Origin: JAZKFT01 sp040386335
GTDB taxonomy: Bacteria > Bacteroidota > Bacteroidia > Chitinophagales > Chitinophagaceae
Length of the DNA: 64,000 bases
Direction of reading: 5' to 3'
Assembly (NCBI GenBank): GCA_040386335.1
Contig: JAZKFT010000024.1
Span: forward strand, 54,970-118,969
Shown: positions 9,519 to 18,839 of the stretch, piece after piece
Numbering within the stretch: position 1 is the stretch's first letter
Layout of the letters: the number at the start of each line of letters is the position of its first letter
Program-made: the position numbers and the translations under genes
The notes under the pieces: model-generated
Databases searched by the model: none
Told to the model about the DNA's origin: nothing
Seen by the model: only the letters and a program-made list of their open reading frames with translations

Positions 9519-12500
9519 ATGAATGAATTTTCAGTAAAAATGAAGGCCTTACAAGGCTTTTTGAAGCATAGCACTGCAATTATTGCCTATCTGCTTGTCA
9601 CTGTTTCAAGCCTGTTTGCCCAAACTTCAAAAAAAATTACCGGTAAAATAAGTGGCGAGGGTGGAAAGCCACTAAGCGGCGTATTTATTACTATTAAAGG
9701 TAGTGACCGGGGGACCACTTCTGTAACCGATGGAAGTTTTAGCATTGAGGTCTCTCCAAAGGACATACTTGTAATCTCTTATGTGGGCTATGAGCTAAAG
9801 GAATTTGCCGTTGAGAATGCCATTGATTACAATATATCACTGACCTTGGGCACTCAAAATCTTAACGAAGTAATTGTAGTAGGATACGGAACCCAAAAAC
9901 GAACTTTAGTTACTGGTGCCGTTTCAAGTGTAACTAGCAAAACATTAAACGAATTACCCGCAGTTACAGTAACACAAGCATTGCAAGGTCGCCTTGCCGG
10001 CGTTCAGGTCACCAACAACGGAAGCCCTGGGTCTGATCCCATAATCCGTATAAGGGGAATAAGCTCTATCAGTTTTGCGTCCGACCCTTTGTACGTAGTT
10101 GACGGCTTCCCCACAGGCGATTTAGGAACTCTGGACGCAAGGGATATCGAATCGGTCGACGTGTTGAAAGACGCGTCAGCTGCAGCTATCTACGGCTCCC
10201 GTGCAACTACTGGCGTAGTAATGATAACGACTAAAAAGGGCAGGAGAGATGGAAAGCTTACGATTAATACTGATTCGTATATTGGCTTTCAAAAAGTCAC
10301 CCAACGGTTGGATTTATTAAATACTGAGCAATTCAAGCAGTATGCTCTTGCCTACAGAGGCAGTCAAATTCCTCGTCTCACGGCGCCGGACATCAATCAG
10401 CCAATCTATGCCGGTGCTACACAAACTTATGGTCAAACCAATACGGACTGGCAAGATGCCTATTTTAAGTCGGGTGTAATGACGCAACACAATATAGGCC
10501 TAGGTGGTGGAAATGAAATATCTCGATTTTATGCATCCGCAGGCTATACCGACCAGCAGGGAACCACGCCCACCGTTGGGTACCGGAGGTATAACTTTCG
10601 TATCAATTCCGATCATATCATAAGCAAGGTATTCACATTCGGCCAGAATTTATTTGTGGCCACCACTGAACAAAATTACGATAACAACGAAACCGGTGCA
10701 CGATCAAACCTTGTAAACGTAATCCGGATGATGCCGCATATACCAGTATACGACCCAACGTCTAACGGCGGATACCGGGGCGTAGATGCTACCAAGGATG
10801 GTGGCGACCCCACCAATCCTGTAGAAGATGCTGCGTTAAAAAATCCGGGAAACAGAAAGCGGGTGAAGGTTTTTGGCATCGCATACCTCGACATAAACTT
10901 CACCAAATGGTTGAAGTTCAGATCTACTTTTGGCGTTGATTATGCGAACGGCCTTGATTACCGTTTTTCGCCGATTTTTAACGACAACGGCGCTATTGCA
11001 GGTTCAAGTGCTTCACTGGCTACTATTACAAACAACCGCAATCTATCTACAGTACTCTTATACACGCAGCAGCTTACGTTCGAAAAAACTTTTGGCAGCC
11101 ACCACTTGAATGCGGTAGCCGTGTTTGAACAACAGAATCAAACTGGAAAACAAGAAAACGGAAGCGGGAACCAGGCTTCAAATGAGTTAAGAACATTGAA
11201 TAATGCAACAAACGTATCGGTTCAAACGCTGATTGGTAAAAACAGCCTGATTTCTTACCTGGGTCGCGTGAATTATGATTTTAAGAGTAAATATTTGATA
11301 AGCGTGGCTGTTCGCCGGGATGGACTATCTGTTTGGGCTCCGGGTAAAAAATGGGCAACTTTCCCCTCTGGTTCAGTTGGCTGGAGAGTGGATCAGGAAG
11401 AGTTTATGAAAAATGCGCCAAAAATTTCAGAGTTGAAAGTAAGGGCTGGATATGGTGTTACCGGGTTGAATGGCGTTTTACTGGGTAACACGCCGTGGTT
11501 GGTAAATGTTTCATCAAACAGTGCTGTTTATCCTTTTAATAATTCAATCACAGGTGGCCCGGCTTCTTCTATTCAGGGGTTAGGCAATAAGGATTTAGAG
11601 TGGGAAATTTTCAAACAATTTAATGTCGGCCTGGACCTTGGTTTATTCAAAAACAAGGTTACATTATCTGCTGAGTATTATCAACGGACAACGGACAACC
11701 TGATTTTGAATGTGCCACTACCTCCTTCTTTTGGATATATAGCAACTTCTGTACCTCAAAACGTTGGAGGAATGGATGTAAACGGTTTTGAATTTCAGTT
11801 AGGATATAATAAAAGAGAAGGTCCACTTAGATGGAATGTAAACGCCAACATGAGTTTTGTTACAAACGAAGTTAAAAGGCTGGCAGAGGGCGTATCCAAT
11901 ATAGAAGCTGGTTCGGACGCAGACTATGGTGGTTATAGTATTACCAATACTGCGGTTGGACAGCCAGTCCAATCCTTTTTTGGGTGGGAAGTAGAAGGTA
12001 TTTTCCAAAACGCCGGAGAAGTTACCAAGCATGCGATCCAAAACGCAGCCACGGCTCCCGGCGATCTGAAGTTTAAAGACCAAAACGGTGATGGTGTAAT
12101 TGATCTTAAAGACAGGGTATTCATTGGAAATTTTATTCCAAAAATGACCTACGCGTTTAACCTGGGTGCAAACTATAAAAATTTTGATGCTTCAGTGTTT
12201 TTCCAGGGTGTTCAGGGAAATAAAATATACAATGCAACCCGTGTTATTTCAGAGGGTATGATTCGTTTCTTTAATGCTGGTACCCAGGTCTTAAATGCCT
12301 GGACACCCACCAACACCAACACGAACATTCCCCGGGCCATTTCTGCTGATCCAAATCAAAATGCACGCACATCCACCCGATTCCTGGAGGATGGTTCATT
12401 TCTGCGTATGAAAAACATCATGTTAGGATATAATGTTTCGGGTTCGGCATTACAATCGCTCACTAAAGGAACAGTGAAAAACATACGGATTTATGTTTCA

Positions 12501-12650
12501 GCGCAGAATATACTGACGTTTACCAAATACACCGGTTATGATCCTGAAGTGGGAAACAGGACACCTAATTCAAATTTGACGAGCGGCATAGACTTCGCTG
12601 TATATCCTCAGCCTAAGGCGTTCCAGGTAGGTATTCAGGCAGGTTTTTAG
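9519..12650 (+). CDS. SusC/RagA-family TonB-linked outer-membrane protein
   Basis: 1043 residues from the ATG at 9519 (an internal ATG at 9540 is also possible). Choosing the earlier ATG at 9420 would place an operator inside the gene and add a non-signal-like extension. Signal peptide to about 35 (LFAQ), then a CarboxypepD_reg-like domain (about 39-110, ITGKISGEGGKPLSGVFITI), the SusC signature VIVVGYGTQKRTLVTGAV (about 118-135), the plug domain (VYVVDGFPTGDLGTLDARDI, AAIYGSRATTGVVMITTKKG) and a 22-strand-type barrel ending in FQVGIQAGF. It imports oligosaccharides across the outer membrane with its SusD partner 34 bp downstream. Substrate inferred as arabinoxylan-derived because of the GH51 and esterase neighbours. 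Confidence 0.93.
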   Translation: MNEFSVKMKALQGFLKHSTAIIAYLLVTVSSLFAQTSKKITGKISGEGGKPLSGVFITIKGSDRGTTSVTDGSFSIEVSPKDILVISYVGYELKEFAVENAIDYNISLTLGTQNLNEVIVVGYGTQKRTLVTGAVSSVTSKTLNELPAVTVTQALQGRLAGVQVTNNGSPGSDPIIRIRGISSISFASDPLYVVDGFPTGDLGTLDARDIESVDVLKDASAAAIYGSRATTGVVMITTKKGRRDGKLTINTDSYIGFQKVTQRLDLLNTEQFKQYALAYRGSQIPRLTAPDINQPIYAGATQTYGQTNTDWQDAYFKSGVMTQHNIGLGGGNEISRFYASAGYTDQQGTTPTVGYRRYNFRINSDHIISKVFTFGQNLFVATTEQNYDNNETGARSNLVNVIRMMPHIPVYDPTSNGGYRGVDATKDGGDPTNPVEDAALKNPGNRKRVKVFGIAYLDINFTKWLKFRSTFGVDYANGLDYRFSPIFNDNGAIAGSSASLATITNNRNLSTVLLYTQQLTFEKTFGSHHLNAVAVFEQQNQTGKQENGSGNQASNELRTLNNATNVSVQTLIGKNSLISYLGRVNYDFKSKYLISVAVRRDGLSVWAPGKKWATFPSGSVGWRVDQEEFMKNAPKISELKVRAGYGVTGLNGVLLGNTPWLVNVSSNSAVYPFNNSITGGPASSIQGLGNKDLEWEIFKQFNVGLDLGLFKNKVTLSAEYYQRTTDNLILNVPLPPSFGYIATSVPQNVGGMDVNGFEFQLGYNKREGPLRWNVNANMSFVTNEVKRLAEGVSNIEAGSDADYGGYSITNTAVGQPVQSFFGWEVEGIFQNAGEVTKHAIQNAATAPGDLKFKDQNGDGVIDLKDRVFIGNFIPKMTYAFNLGANYKNFDASVFFQGVQGNKIYNATRVISEGMIRFFNAGTQVLNAWTPTNTNTNIPRAISADPNQNARTSTRFLEDGSFLRMKNIMLGYNVSGSALQSLTKGTVKNIRIYVSAQNILTFTKYTGYDPEVGNRTPNSNLTSGIDFAVYPQPKAFQVGIQAGF

Positions 12651-12684
12651 GCATTTTTTTATCAATTAGATTAAAGTATAAAAA

Positions 12685-14211
12685 ATGAAAAAGAGAATTA
12701 ATAAACTAATGTTGGGAATAATGCTGGCGACATTCAGCTTTTTTGGCTGTAATAAAAAGCTAAACGTTCTTGATGAAAATAATCCAACAAACGAAAGCTA
12801 TTTTAAAACAGCAGCTGAGTTGCAAAATGGTGTGAACGCGATTTATTCCTCCCTTCGCTCTGCGCAATTAGTTGGACGTGAATGGTTTTTTACCCACGAT
12901 ATGCGGGGTGGTGAATGCGCAAGTGGTGGTGCACAGTTAGAGACTCCACGGGCAGAACTTTTAGCCCAACCTTCACCTGCTCCGTCTAACTCCGTAATGT
13001 CAGACGTTTGGACTGGTTCTTACCGAATGATAAACAGGGCCAACCTCGTTATAAATAAAGCACCCGGTGTAACCGATAACATCGCATTGAGAGACCGCCT
13101 GGTTGGAGAAGCTAAATTTTTGAGAGCCTGGGCATATTTCGAGATCGTATCTCAATGGGGCGATGTGCCATTATACACTGAACCTATTACTTCAGCATCC
13201 GGGTTTAAAGGTAAATCGCCCGCTGCCGAAATATACACTGTTATCATAAGTGATTTGACGGATGCAGCTTCTAAACTACCGGCAACTTATGGCGCTTCTG
13301 ACAATGGGCGTGCTACTTCAGGAGCCGCTAATGCCTTGCTTGGCCGTGTACAAATGCAAAAAGGCGATTACACTGCCGCTAAAACGGCCCTGTTAAAGGT
13401 TTTTGGAAAATATGCTTTGGTCGATAACTATCGGTGGAACTTCGACGGTGATGTAAGAGATGATGCAGGGGCAACGATCATTTCCGGTCATGAGTTTAAT
13501 GCAGAGTCTATTTTTGAAATTGTGTTTGTGGATAAAGGGGATAATAATTTCAACTGGGGTTATAATGGGGAAGGGTCAACCAGTCCTCTCAGCACAGTGC
13601 GCAACCAGGAGTATGGCATTACCTGGGGAAACGTAATCCCTTCTAACCTTTTGCTAAATGAGTTTGAGGATAATGATCCCCGTTATAAGTTTACAGTTTT
13701 TGAGGAAGGCGATCAAATTTTGACTGAATCACCTTTAGGAGCAAAAACGCTTGTTGCCGCCGATATCAACATGGGTGCTTCTACCAGGAATGGTGTAACC
13801 AAAAAAAGGTTTTTCAGGAAGTACAATATTTACGATTGGGTAAATTCCGGCTTCCATCCGGGCGGTATCAATCAGCGTGTTATTCGCTATGCAGACGTGC
13901 TGCTAATGCTTGCCGAGTGTGAAGCAGAAGTAGGTTCACCGACGCAGGCTGCCACTTACATTAACCTGGTTCGCAAAAGACCAAGCGTTAATATGCCCGC
14001 CGTTACATTAGCAACTAAAAATGAGGCATTAAAAGCTGTGATGCACGAAAGAGCTGTGGAACTCGGCGGTGAGGAGCTTGCAAGTGTCGACATTTTACGC
14101 TGGAGGAAGAAGGCATATTTCCCCTTAATTAAGGCAGATCCAAAGCCTGGACAGGTCGATCTCTTTCCGATACCTGCAATTGAAACATCCACTAATCCAC
14201 TCATAAAATAA
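12685..14211 (+). CDS. SusD/RagB-family starch-binding-like lipoprotein
   Basis: 508 residues. Lipobox FFGC with Cys22, then the usual SusD N-terminal start (NNPTNESYFKTAAELQNGVN) and the conserved helical TPR region (RLVGEAKFLRAWAYFEIVSQWGDVP written here in part). C-terminal SusD part contains RYADVLLMLAECEAEVG and ERAVELGGEELASVDILRW. It caps the SusC channel and captures glycan at the cell surface. It follows SusC by 34 bp and is its obligate partner. Nothing unusual in length or motifs. Downstream lies decayed coding DNA rather than a surface glycan-binding protein gene. Confidence 0.93.
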   Translation: MKKRINKLMLGIMLATFSFFGCNKKLNVLDENNPTNESYFKTAAELQNGVNAIYSSLRSAQLVGREWFFTHDMRGGECASGGAQLETPRAELLAQPSPAPSNSVMSDVWTGSYRMINRANLVINKAPGVTDNIALRDRLVGEAKFLRAWAYFEIVSQWGDVPLYTEPITSASGFKGKSPAAEIYTVIISDLTDAASKLPATYGASDNGRATSGAANALLGRVQMQKGDYTAAKTALLKVFGKYALVDNYRWNFDGDVRDDAGATIISGHEFNAESIFEIVFVDKGDNNFNWGYNGEGSTSPLSTVRNQEYGITWGNVIPSNLLLNEFEDNDPRYKFTVFEEGDQILTESPLGAKTLVAADINMGASTRNGVTKKRFFRKYNIYDWVNSGFHPGGINQRVIRYADVLLMLAECEAEVGSPTQAATYINLVRKRPSVNMPAVTLATKNEALKAVMHERAVELGGEELASVDILRWRKKAYFPLIKADPKPGQVDLFPIPAIETSTNPLIK

Positions 14212-14240
14212 TAAAACGTTAGAATTTCAAGATAAGGGAT

Positions 14241-14472
14241 ATGTCAGTGGTTGGAAATAGCCTTTATGAAAACATGCATGCTATTGACGGTAGCAAGTTG
14301 AATAGAACGCACGTAATTTTTAGTGCCAATGGGAAAAAGGTTGTTCACCTGGCAAAAATTTGGTTTGCCTGATGAAAAACCTTACGAGGAGACATGTTTA
14401 CGAATTTGGTGCATTATGGTGTCTCCTGATCATCCGGACTTAGCCATTGCCAGGTTTTGCAAAAAAATCTGA
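14241..14472 (+). pseudogene. Small ORF broken by a one-base insertion, family not recognised
   Basis: From ATG 14241 the frame reads MSVVGNSLYENMHAIDGSKL... to KIW and then stops after two more codons. If one T at about 14364 is removed, the reading continues sensibly as LPDEKPYEETCLRIW...SPDHPDLAIARFCKKI and stops at 14470-14472. The protein-like composition on both sides of the shift suggests a recently broken gene of about 77 residues. A stop at 14220 limits the upstream side. I do not recognise the family. It could also be the tail of a larger lost gene. Confidence 0.45.
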
Positions 14473-14482
14473 ATTAAATAAC

Positions 14483-14521
14483 TGCAGTCGATTACACCAA
14501 ATTAATTTGTTTTACACTTAG
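14483..14521 (+). promoter_or_regulatory. LacI-family operator 5 with possible promoter remnant
   Basis: TGCAGTCGATTACA at 14483-14496 is one change from the consensus palindrome. About 16 bp later comes TACACTTAG (14513-14521), resembling the TACYTTAG boxes behind operators 2 and 3. It now points at decayed DNA, so it probably once controlled the GH9-like gene whose end remains at 14842-15115. Confidence 0.5.
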
Positions 14522-14841
14522 AGTATTGTATGGCAGTATATGGGTTTACATTACTCCTGATAGCACAGTACATATCTCTGACAGTAATTGTTTAATATAA
14601 AACTTTCATATGGCAGGCAGTTATTAAACATTGCTAACCTCCGAAGAGTGATTTTTATCACTTTTCCTTATTTAAATTTTATTGTAACCGCCTTTAATTA
14701 GTCTTTGAGACGCCTGTTTTTATCACTAAATAAGCACCGTTGGGATGAAAATGAGAAGAAGATTGACACATCCCGTATTGCGGCGTTAAGGAGAAATGGA
14801 AAATCCAATGCTGCACTGCAATTCTTCATCGCCACCAGTAC

Positions 14842-15115
14842 AATGGGCTCAACCACATTTTTGGCTGCCCCCCCTATTCTAATGTATCATTCGTATCATC
14901 TGTGGGAACAGTTTCTAAAAAAGTAATGTACGGTAACAACAGGGCCAATTTCAGTTTTACTGCAGGTGGCATTGTACCGGGTATACTCATATTAAAACCG
15001 GATTTTCCAGAGAATAAGCAAGACTGGCCCTTTTTCTGGTGAGAGAAATGAAGTATCAGTAGGGGGCTGTGGTGACTATATATTTTTGGCTGCTGCAGGA
15101 AGCCCGGTTTACTAA
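14842..15115 (+). pseudogene. C-terminal remnant of a GH9-like glycoside hydrolase, frameshifted
   Basis: Without any start codon, the frame at 14842 reads NGLNHIFGCPPYSNVSFVSS, then GTVSKKVMYGNNRANFSFTA, then GGIVPGILILKPDFPENKQD and WPFFW. It stops at 15040, but a one-base shift there continues as GERNEVSVGGCGDYIFLAAA and ends at the stop 15113-15115. The pattern (NYilGxNP-type block, IVPG, NEV followed by a hydrophobic helix with LAAA) is that of the C-terminal end of GH9 cellulase-like catalytic domains. Only about 90 codons remain; the rest of the enzyme has been deleted. GH9 is my best family match from motif order, not from an alignment. Probably an accessory glucanase of locus A that was lost. 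Confidence 0.55.
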
Positions 15116-15479
15116 AAAAATAACAGGATTCAATAGCAGACTGCGTTTTAAGTTAAGATTTGAACATTTGTTTCATCCTTTTAATCATTTTTACCCACAT
15201 CGTGGAGATAACAGCATATTAACTTTACGATTGTTAAACACACGATGCCTGCCAGCAGACGATAGTTACCAACTTGTGAAGAAACCTGTGCACTATACAG
15301 CCAAAAAACAACTGCCATATGAAATTATTCAATCAAAGCAATGCCAGGCGCCCTGGTGTACCAGAATCATGTAAACACCAATTTATACAATCACCCTAAG
15401 CGGGTTCGGTGAAATAATCTTGACAGTTTTAGAGACGCATATCGGGGATTTGGGTGTGTTTTACAGCCGACCCTAGTAA

Positions 15480-15602
15480 CATAAGAAGCCATTTCAGACT
15501 GAAGCCTGTTTAAATGAACTGTACGCTTCAGATGTAGTCAACAAGTTAGGGATTGAGCTACCTGGACGGGGTGCCCTGATTTCCGTAATTGTTATCGAAT
15601 GA
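15480..15602 (+). pseudogene. Short protein-like remnant, family not recognised
   Basis: A 40-codon open stretch without start codon reads HKKPFQTEACLNELYASDVV then NKLGIELPGRGALISVIVIE and a stop at 15600-15602. The alternating hydrophobic end (ALISVIVIE) looks like the last beta-strand of a glycosidase accessory domain. It lies in otherwise non-coding DNA just before locus B. Low certainty; it may be chance. Between 14497 and 15677 I see no intact gene. Confidence 0.25.
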
Positions 15603-15677
15603 GTGAAGCGCTTATTGGGAGCAAAACAGATCTACCAAACTATCCTGTAATCATTTTAATACTTAAACCAAATACAT

Positions 15678-18600
15678 ATGGTAAAGCTTGCCATGAAAAC
15701 TGCAACTAAGCGTAATCGTTTGCGCAGCCTGTTTTTTGTACGCCTCATTTATGCAATCGGGTGCATAATTTTTATCGCAACGGCGGCCCACGCACAGCCA
15801 AAAACTATCAAAGGAAGGGTTACAACTGAAAAGGGGGACCCTATCAGTGGCGCCTCTATTGTAGTTAAAGGCTCATCTATAGGTACTTCCACCAACGAGG
15901 CCGGAGTATTTACCATTTCAGCCGCAAAAGGGGCCACGCTTACTTTTTCGAGTGTTGGTTACCTATCCAAAGACATAGTGGTGGGAAATTCCGATCAGGT
16001 CAATATGCAGCTCACTTCAACGGCGGACGTTTCCGGCGAAGTAATTGTCGTGGGATATGGTCGCCAGAAAAAAGAAAGTGTAGTAGGGGCCATCAGCCAA
16101 ACCAGCGGAAAAGTGCTCCAGCGTGCGGGTGGTGTGTCAAATATTGGCGCTGCCCTCACTGGAAATGTGCCGGGTGTCATTACCGTACAGGGTACGGGCC
16201 TTCCTGGTGGAGAAGATCCTACTATTTATATCCGTGGCCAGGGAACCTGGAATTTCAGTGCACCGCTTGTGTTGGTGGATGGAATCGAACGCCCTATGAA
16301 TGGTGTAGATATCGGTTCAGTAGAAAGTATTTCGGTATTGAAAGATGCCTCCGCTACCGCCGTGTTTGGCGTAAAAGGCGCTAATGGGGTTATTTTGATT
16401 ACCACCAAGAGGGGCGTAGAAGGCAAAGCAAACATCAATGCAACTGTCAATTCAACGCTTAAGATCGCTTCCCGGCTTCCGGAAAAATATGACGCCTATG
16501 AGGCGCTAGGCATCAGGAACCTGGCTATCGAGCGGGAACTTGCTATCAGCCCGGCATCCTGGGCAGACTATACACCCCTGACTATCAGGGAAAAATACCG
16601 GTACCCGGCTAATGCCCAGGAGGCACAGCAATATCCCAATGTGGACTGGCAGTCAGAATCCCTGAAGAAAGTGGCCATGGCACAAAATGCAAATGTGAAT
16701 ATTTCCGGCGGTTCGGGTTTTGTACGATATTTTACTTCGGTCGATTATCTTCATGAAGGAGACATTATGAAGGTTCGGGATAATGGTAAAGGCTATAACC
16801 CTGGATTTTTTTATGATCGGTTGAATATCAGGGCGAACCTGGATATGAAAATAACGCCCACTACAACCCTCACTGCCAATATTTCCGGGTTACAAGGTGA
16901 TAAACAGGATTCATGGAGCGGGTTCGAGTACTCCTGGTATCAATCTATCTATAACCTGGCCCCCGACCTGTTTTCTCCGCAATATGCAGATGGTTCATGG
17001 GGATATTACCCGCTCGATCCTGTATCTACGAATAATTCGGCGCAGATACTTGCCAACAGTGGTATCCGCCATACTAAAACCACCCAGTTTACAACTGATT
17101 TTGTGCTGAACCAGGATTTGGGTAAGCTGGTAAAGAACCTCAGCTTCCGGGGGTCTTATTCATTGGATAACACTTTCGTTTCACAGGGCGGACAGTTTGA
17201 TGATGGTAGCGCCATCGTGAAATATATCTACCAGGATGGACGGGTGCAATTCCGGAACACGACCGGGGCTAACCAATTCGATTATGTGGTGCCACAATGG
17301 TCCACGCGATCAGATGCCTTTCAAAACGGGTCTACTTACCGTAGAAGGGTTTATCAAATGCAGTTGAACCATTTTGCCAAAATCGGCCAGCATAATATCA
17401 CTGCCATGGGTATGTTTATGCGCAACGAAAGTGCCAGGGGCAGCGCCTTCCCAGAATATCGTGAAGACTGGGTATTCCGGACAACCTATAATTACGCCAG
17501 CCGGTACTTTGCAGAATTTAATGGGGCTTATAATGGATCGCAAAAATTTGGTCCCAATTACCGGTTCGAATTCTTCCCTTCGGCAGCTGCGGGCTGGACA
17601 GTGACGAACGAGAAATTCATGAAAAATATCAACTGGCTTACACAACTGAAACTTCGTGGATCATATGGCCTGGTGGGAAATGATGCCAGCAACGGAAATT
17701 ACCTCTACGCCACTCAATGGAGTTATGGCGGGCAAACCCGTATGGGCGACAACAACGCCAATAGCCCCTATGTGTGGTATCGGGAATCCAGTATAGGAAA
17801 TCCGGAGATACATTGGGAGACCGCTTCCAAAATTAACCTGGGTCTTGACTTTTCCATCAAACGGGGCTTATTGGAAGGAAGCATAGAAGTGTTCAAAGAC
17901 AACAGGAAGAATATCCTGATCGCAGGTGGAAGCCGGGCGGTTCCGGTATACTTCGGGGGTACACCGCCAGCAGCGAACCTGGGTAAAACGGTGGTGAAAG
18001 GTTATGAGATCGAATTAAAACTCAATAAGAATATGGGTAAAAACATGCGTTTATGGGGTAATGTAGCCATGACACATGCGGAAGACAAGGTGTTGGATGC
18101 AGATGATCCCCAGCTATTGGATGCTTACCTGAAACAGGCTGGCTTCCAGATAGGGCAAACCAGGACACATGTACGCAGCGGTTACTATAATACCTGGGAC
18201 GATGTATACGGTAGCACTCCAGTAGATCAGAACGACAACAATAAGATGCCGGGCCACTTCAACCTGATTGACTATAACGGTGACGGTGTCATTAACTCCT
18301 TCGATGCTGTTCCATTTGCTTACCCGTCACGGCCACAAAATACCTATAACGCCACTTTCGGTGTGGATTTCAAACGGCTGTCATTCATGGTGCAGTTTTA
18401 TGCAGTGAACAACGTTACGCGTGAACTTACCCAAACCAATTTTAATGCAAAGCTCAATGCCGTATTCAAGCAAGGGGATTACTGGACAAAAGACAATACT
18501 GATGCAGAGTCCTACCTGCCACGTTGGAAATCACTTTCTTACGGCAACTTCTTCGGCGATTTCTACAGGTATGACGGATCTTATGTGCGATTGAAGACCG

Positions 18601-18806
18601 CAGAAATCTCCTACACTTTGAATCCCACCTGGCTTAAAAGAGCAGGTGTACAATCCATGCGCGCATACGTTAATGGCAATAACCTGGTTATCTGGAGCAA
18701 AATGCCTGATGACCGGGAGGATAATATCGGCTCCAGCAATTACTCTGGCCAGGGTGCCTATCCTACGGTTCGCCGTATCAATTTTGGGTTTAATCTAAGT
18801 TTCTAA
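15678..18806 (+). CDS. SusC-family TonB-linked outer-membrane protein, xusA-like
   Basis: 1042 residues; an internal ATG at 15693 gives an equally good signal peptide (ending AHAQ, about residue 40). CarboxypepD_reg-like domain at about 42-115 (IKGRVTTEKGDPISGASIVV), SusC signature EVIVVGYGRQKKESVVGAIS (121-140), plug (LVLVDGIERPMNG, SVLKDASATAVFGVKGANGV) and barrel to the final phenylalanine (FGFNLSF). First gene of a susC-susD-susC-susD-DUF1735 row that matches the xusABCDE xylan core of Bacteroidetes. It imports xylo-oligosaccharides with the SusD protein 33 bp downstream. No promoter or LacI-type operator was recognised in front of it, so it is more likely driven by the HTCS at 37988-42109. 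Confidence 0.93.
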   Translation: MVKLAMKTATKRNRLRSLFFVRLIYAIGCIIFIATAAHAQPKTIKGRVTTEKGDPISGASIVVKGSSIGTSTNEAGVFTISAAKGATLTFSSVGYLSKDIVVGNSDQVNMQLTSTADVSGEVIVVGYGRQKKESVVGAISQTSGKVLQRAGGVSNIGAALTGNVPGVITVQGTGLPGGEDPTIYIRGQGTWNFSAPLVLVDGIERPMNGVDIGSVESISVLKDASATAVFGVKGANGVILITTKRGVEGKANINATVNSTLKIASRLPEKYDAYEALGIRNLAIERELAISPASWADYTPLTIREKYRYPANAQEAQQYPNVDWQSESLKKVAMAQNANVNISGGSGFVRYFTSVDYLHEGDIMKVRDNGKGYNPGFFYDRLNIRANLDMKITPTTTLTANISGLQGDKQDSWSGFEYSWYQSIYNLAPDLFSPQYADGSWGYYPLDPVSTNNSAQILANSGIRHTKTTQFTTDFVLNQDLGKLVKNLSFRGSYSLDNTFVSQGGQFDDGSAIVKYIYQDGRVQFRNTTGANQFDYVVPQWSTRSDAFQNGSTYRRRVYQMQLNHFAKIGQHNITAMGMFMRNESARGSAFPEYREDWVFRTTYNYASRYFAEFNGAYNGSQKFGPNYRFEFFPSAAAGWTVTNEKFMKNINWLTQLKLRGSYGLVGNDASNGNYLYATQWSYGGQTRMGDNNANSPYVWYRESSIGNPEIHWETASKINLGLDFSIKRGLLEGSIEVFKDNRKNILIAGGSRAVPVYFGGTPPAANLGKTVVKGYEIELKLNKNMGKNMRLWGNVAMTHAEDKVLDADDPQLLDAYLKQAGFQIGQTRTHVRSGYYNTWDDVYGSTPVDQNDNNKMPGHFNLIDYNGDGVINSFDAVPFAYPSRPQNTYNATFGVDFKRLSFMVQFYAVNNVTRELTQTNFNAKLNAVFKQGDYWTKDNTDAESYLPRWKSLSYGNFFGDFYRYDGSYVRLKTAEISYTLNPTWLKRAGVQSMRAYVNGNNLVIWSKMPDDREDNIGSSNYSGQGAYPTVRRINFGFNLSF

Positions 18807-18839
18807 TTCCTCTAACACTTATAATAAAAAATACATACC

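Noticed and set aside
14705..14926. Open frame of 73 codons as a gene
   Set aside because: It overlaps the GH9-like remnant in a different register, which gives a far more protein-like reading.
15069..15374. Open frame of 101 codons before the xylan locus
   Set aside because: No convincing start or motif; it crosses the end of the GH9-like remnant in a different register.
15711..15726. CGTAATCGTTTGCGCA near the start of the first xylan SusC as a sixth LacI operator
   Set aside because: Matches only one half of the palindrome and lies inside coding sequence.
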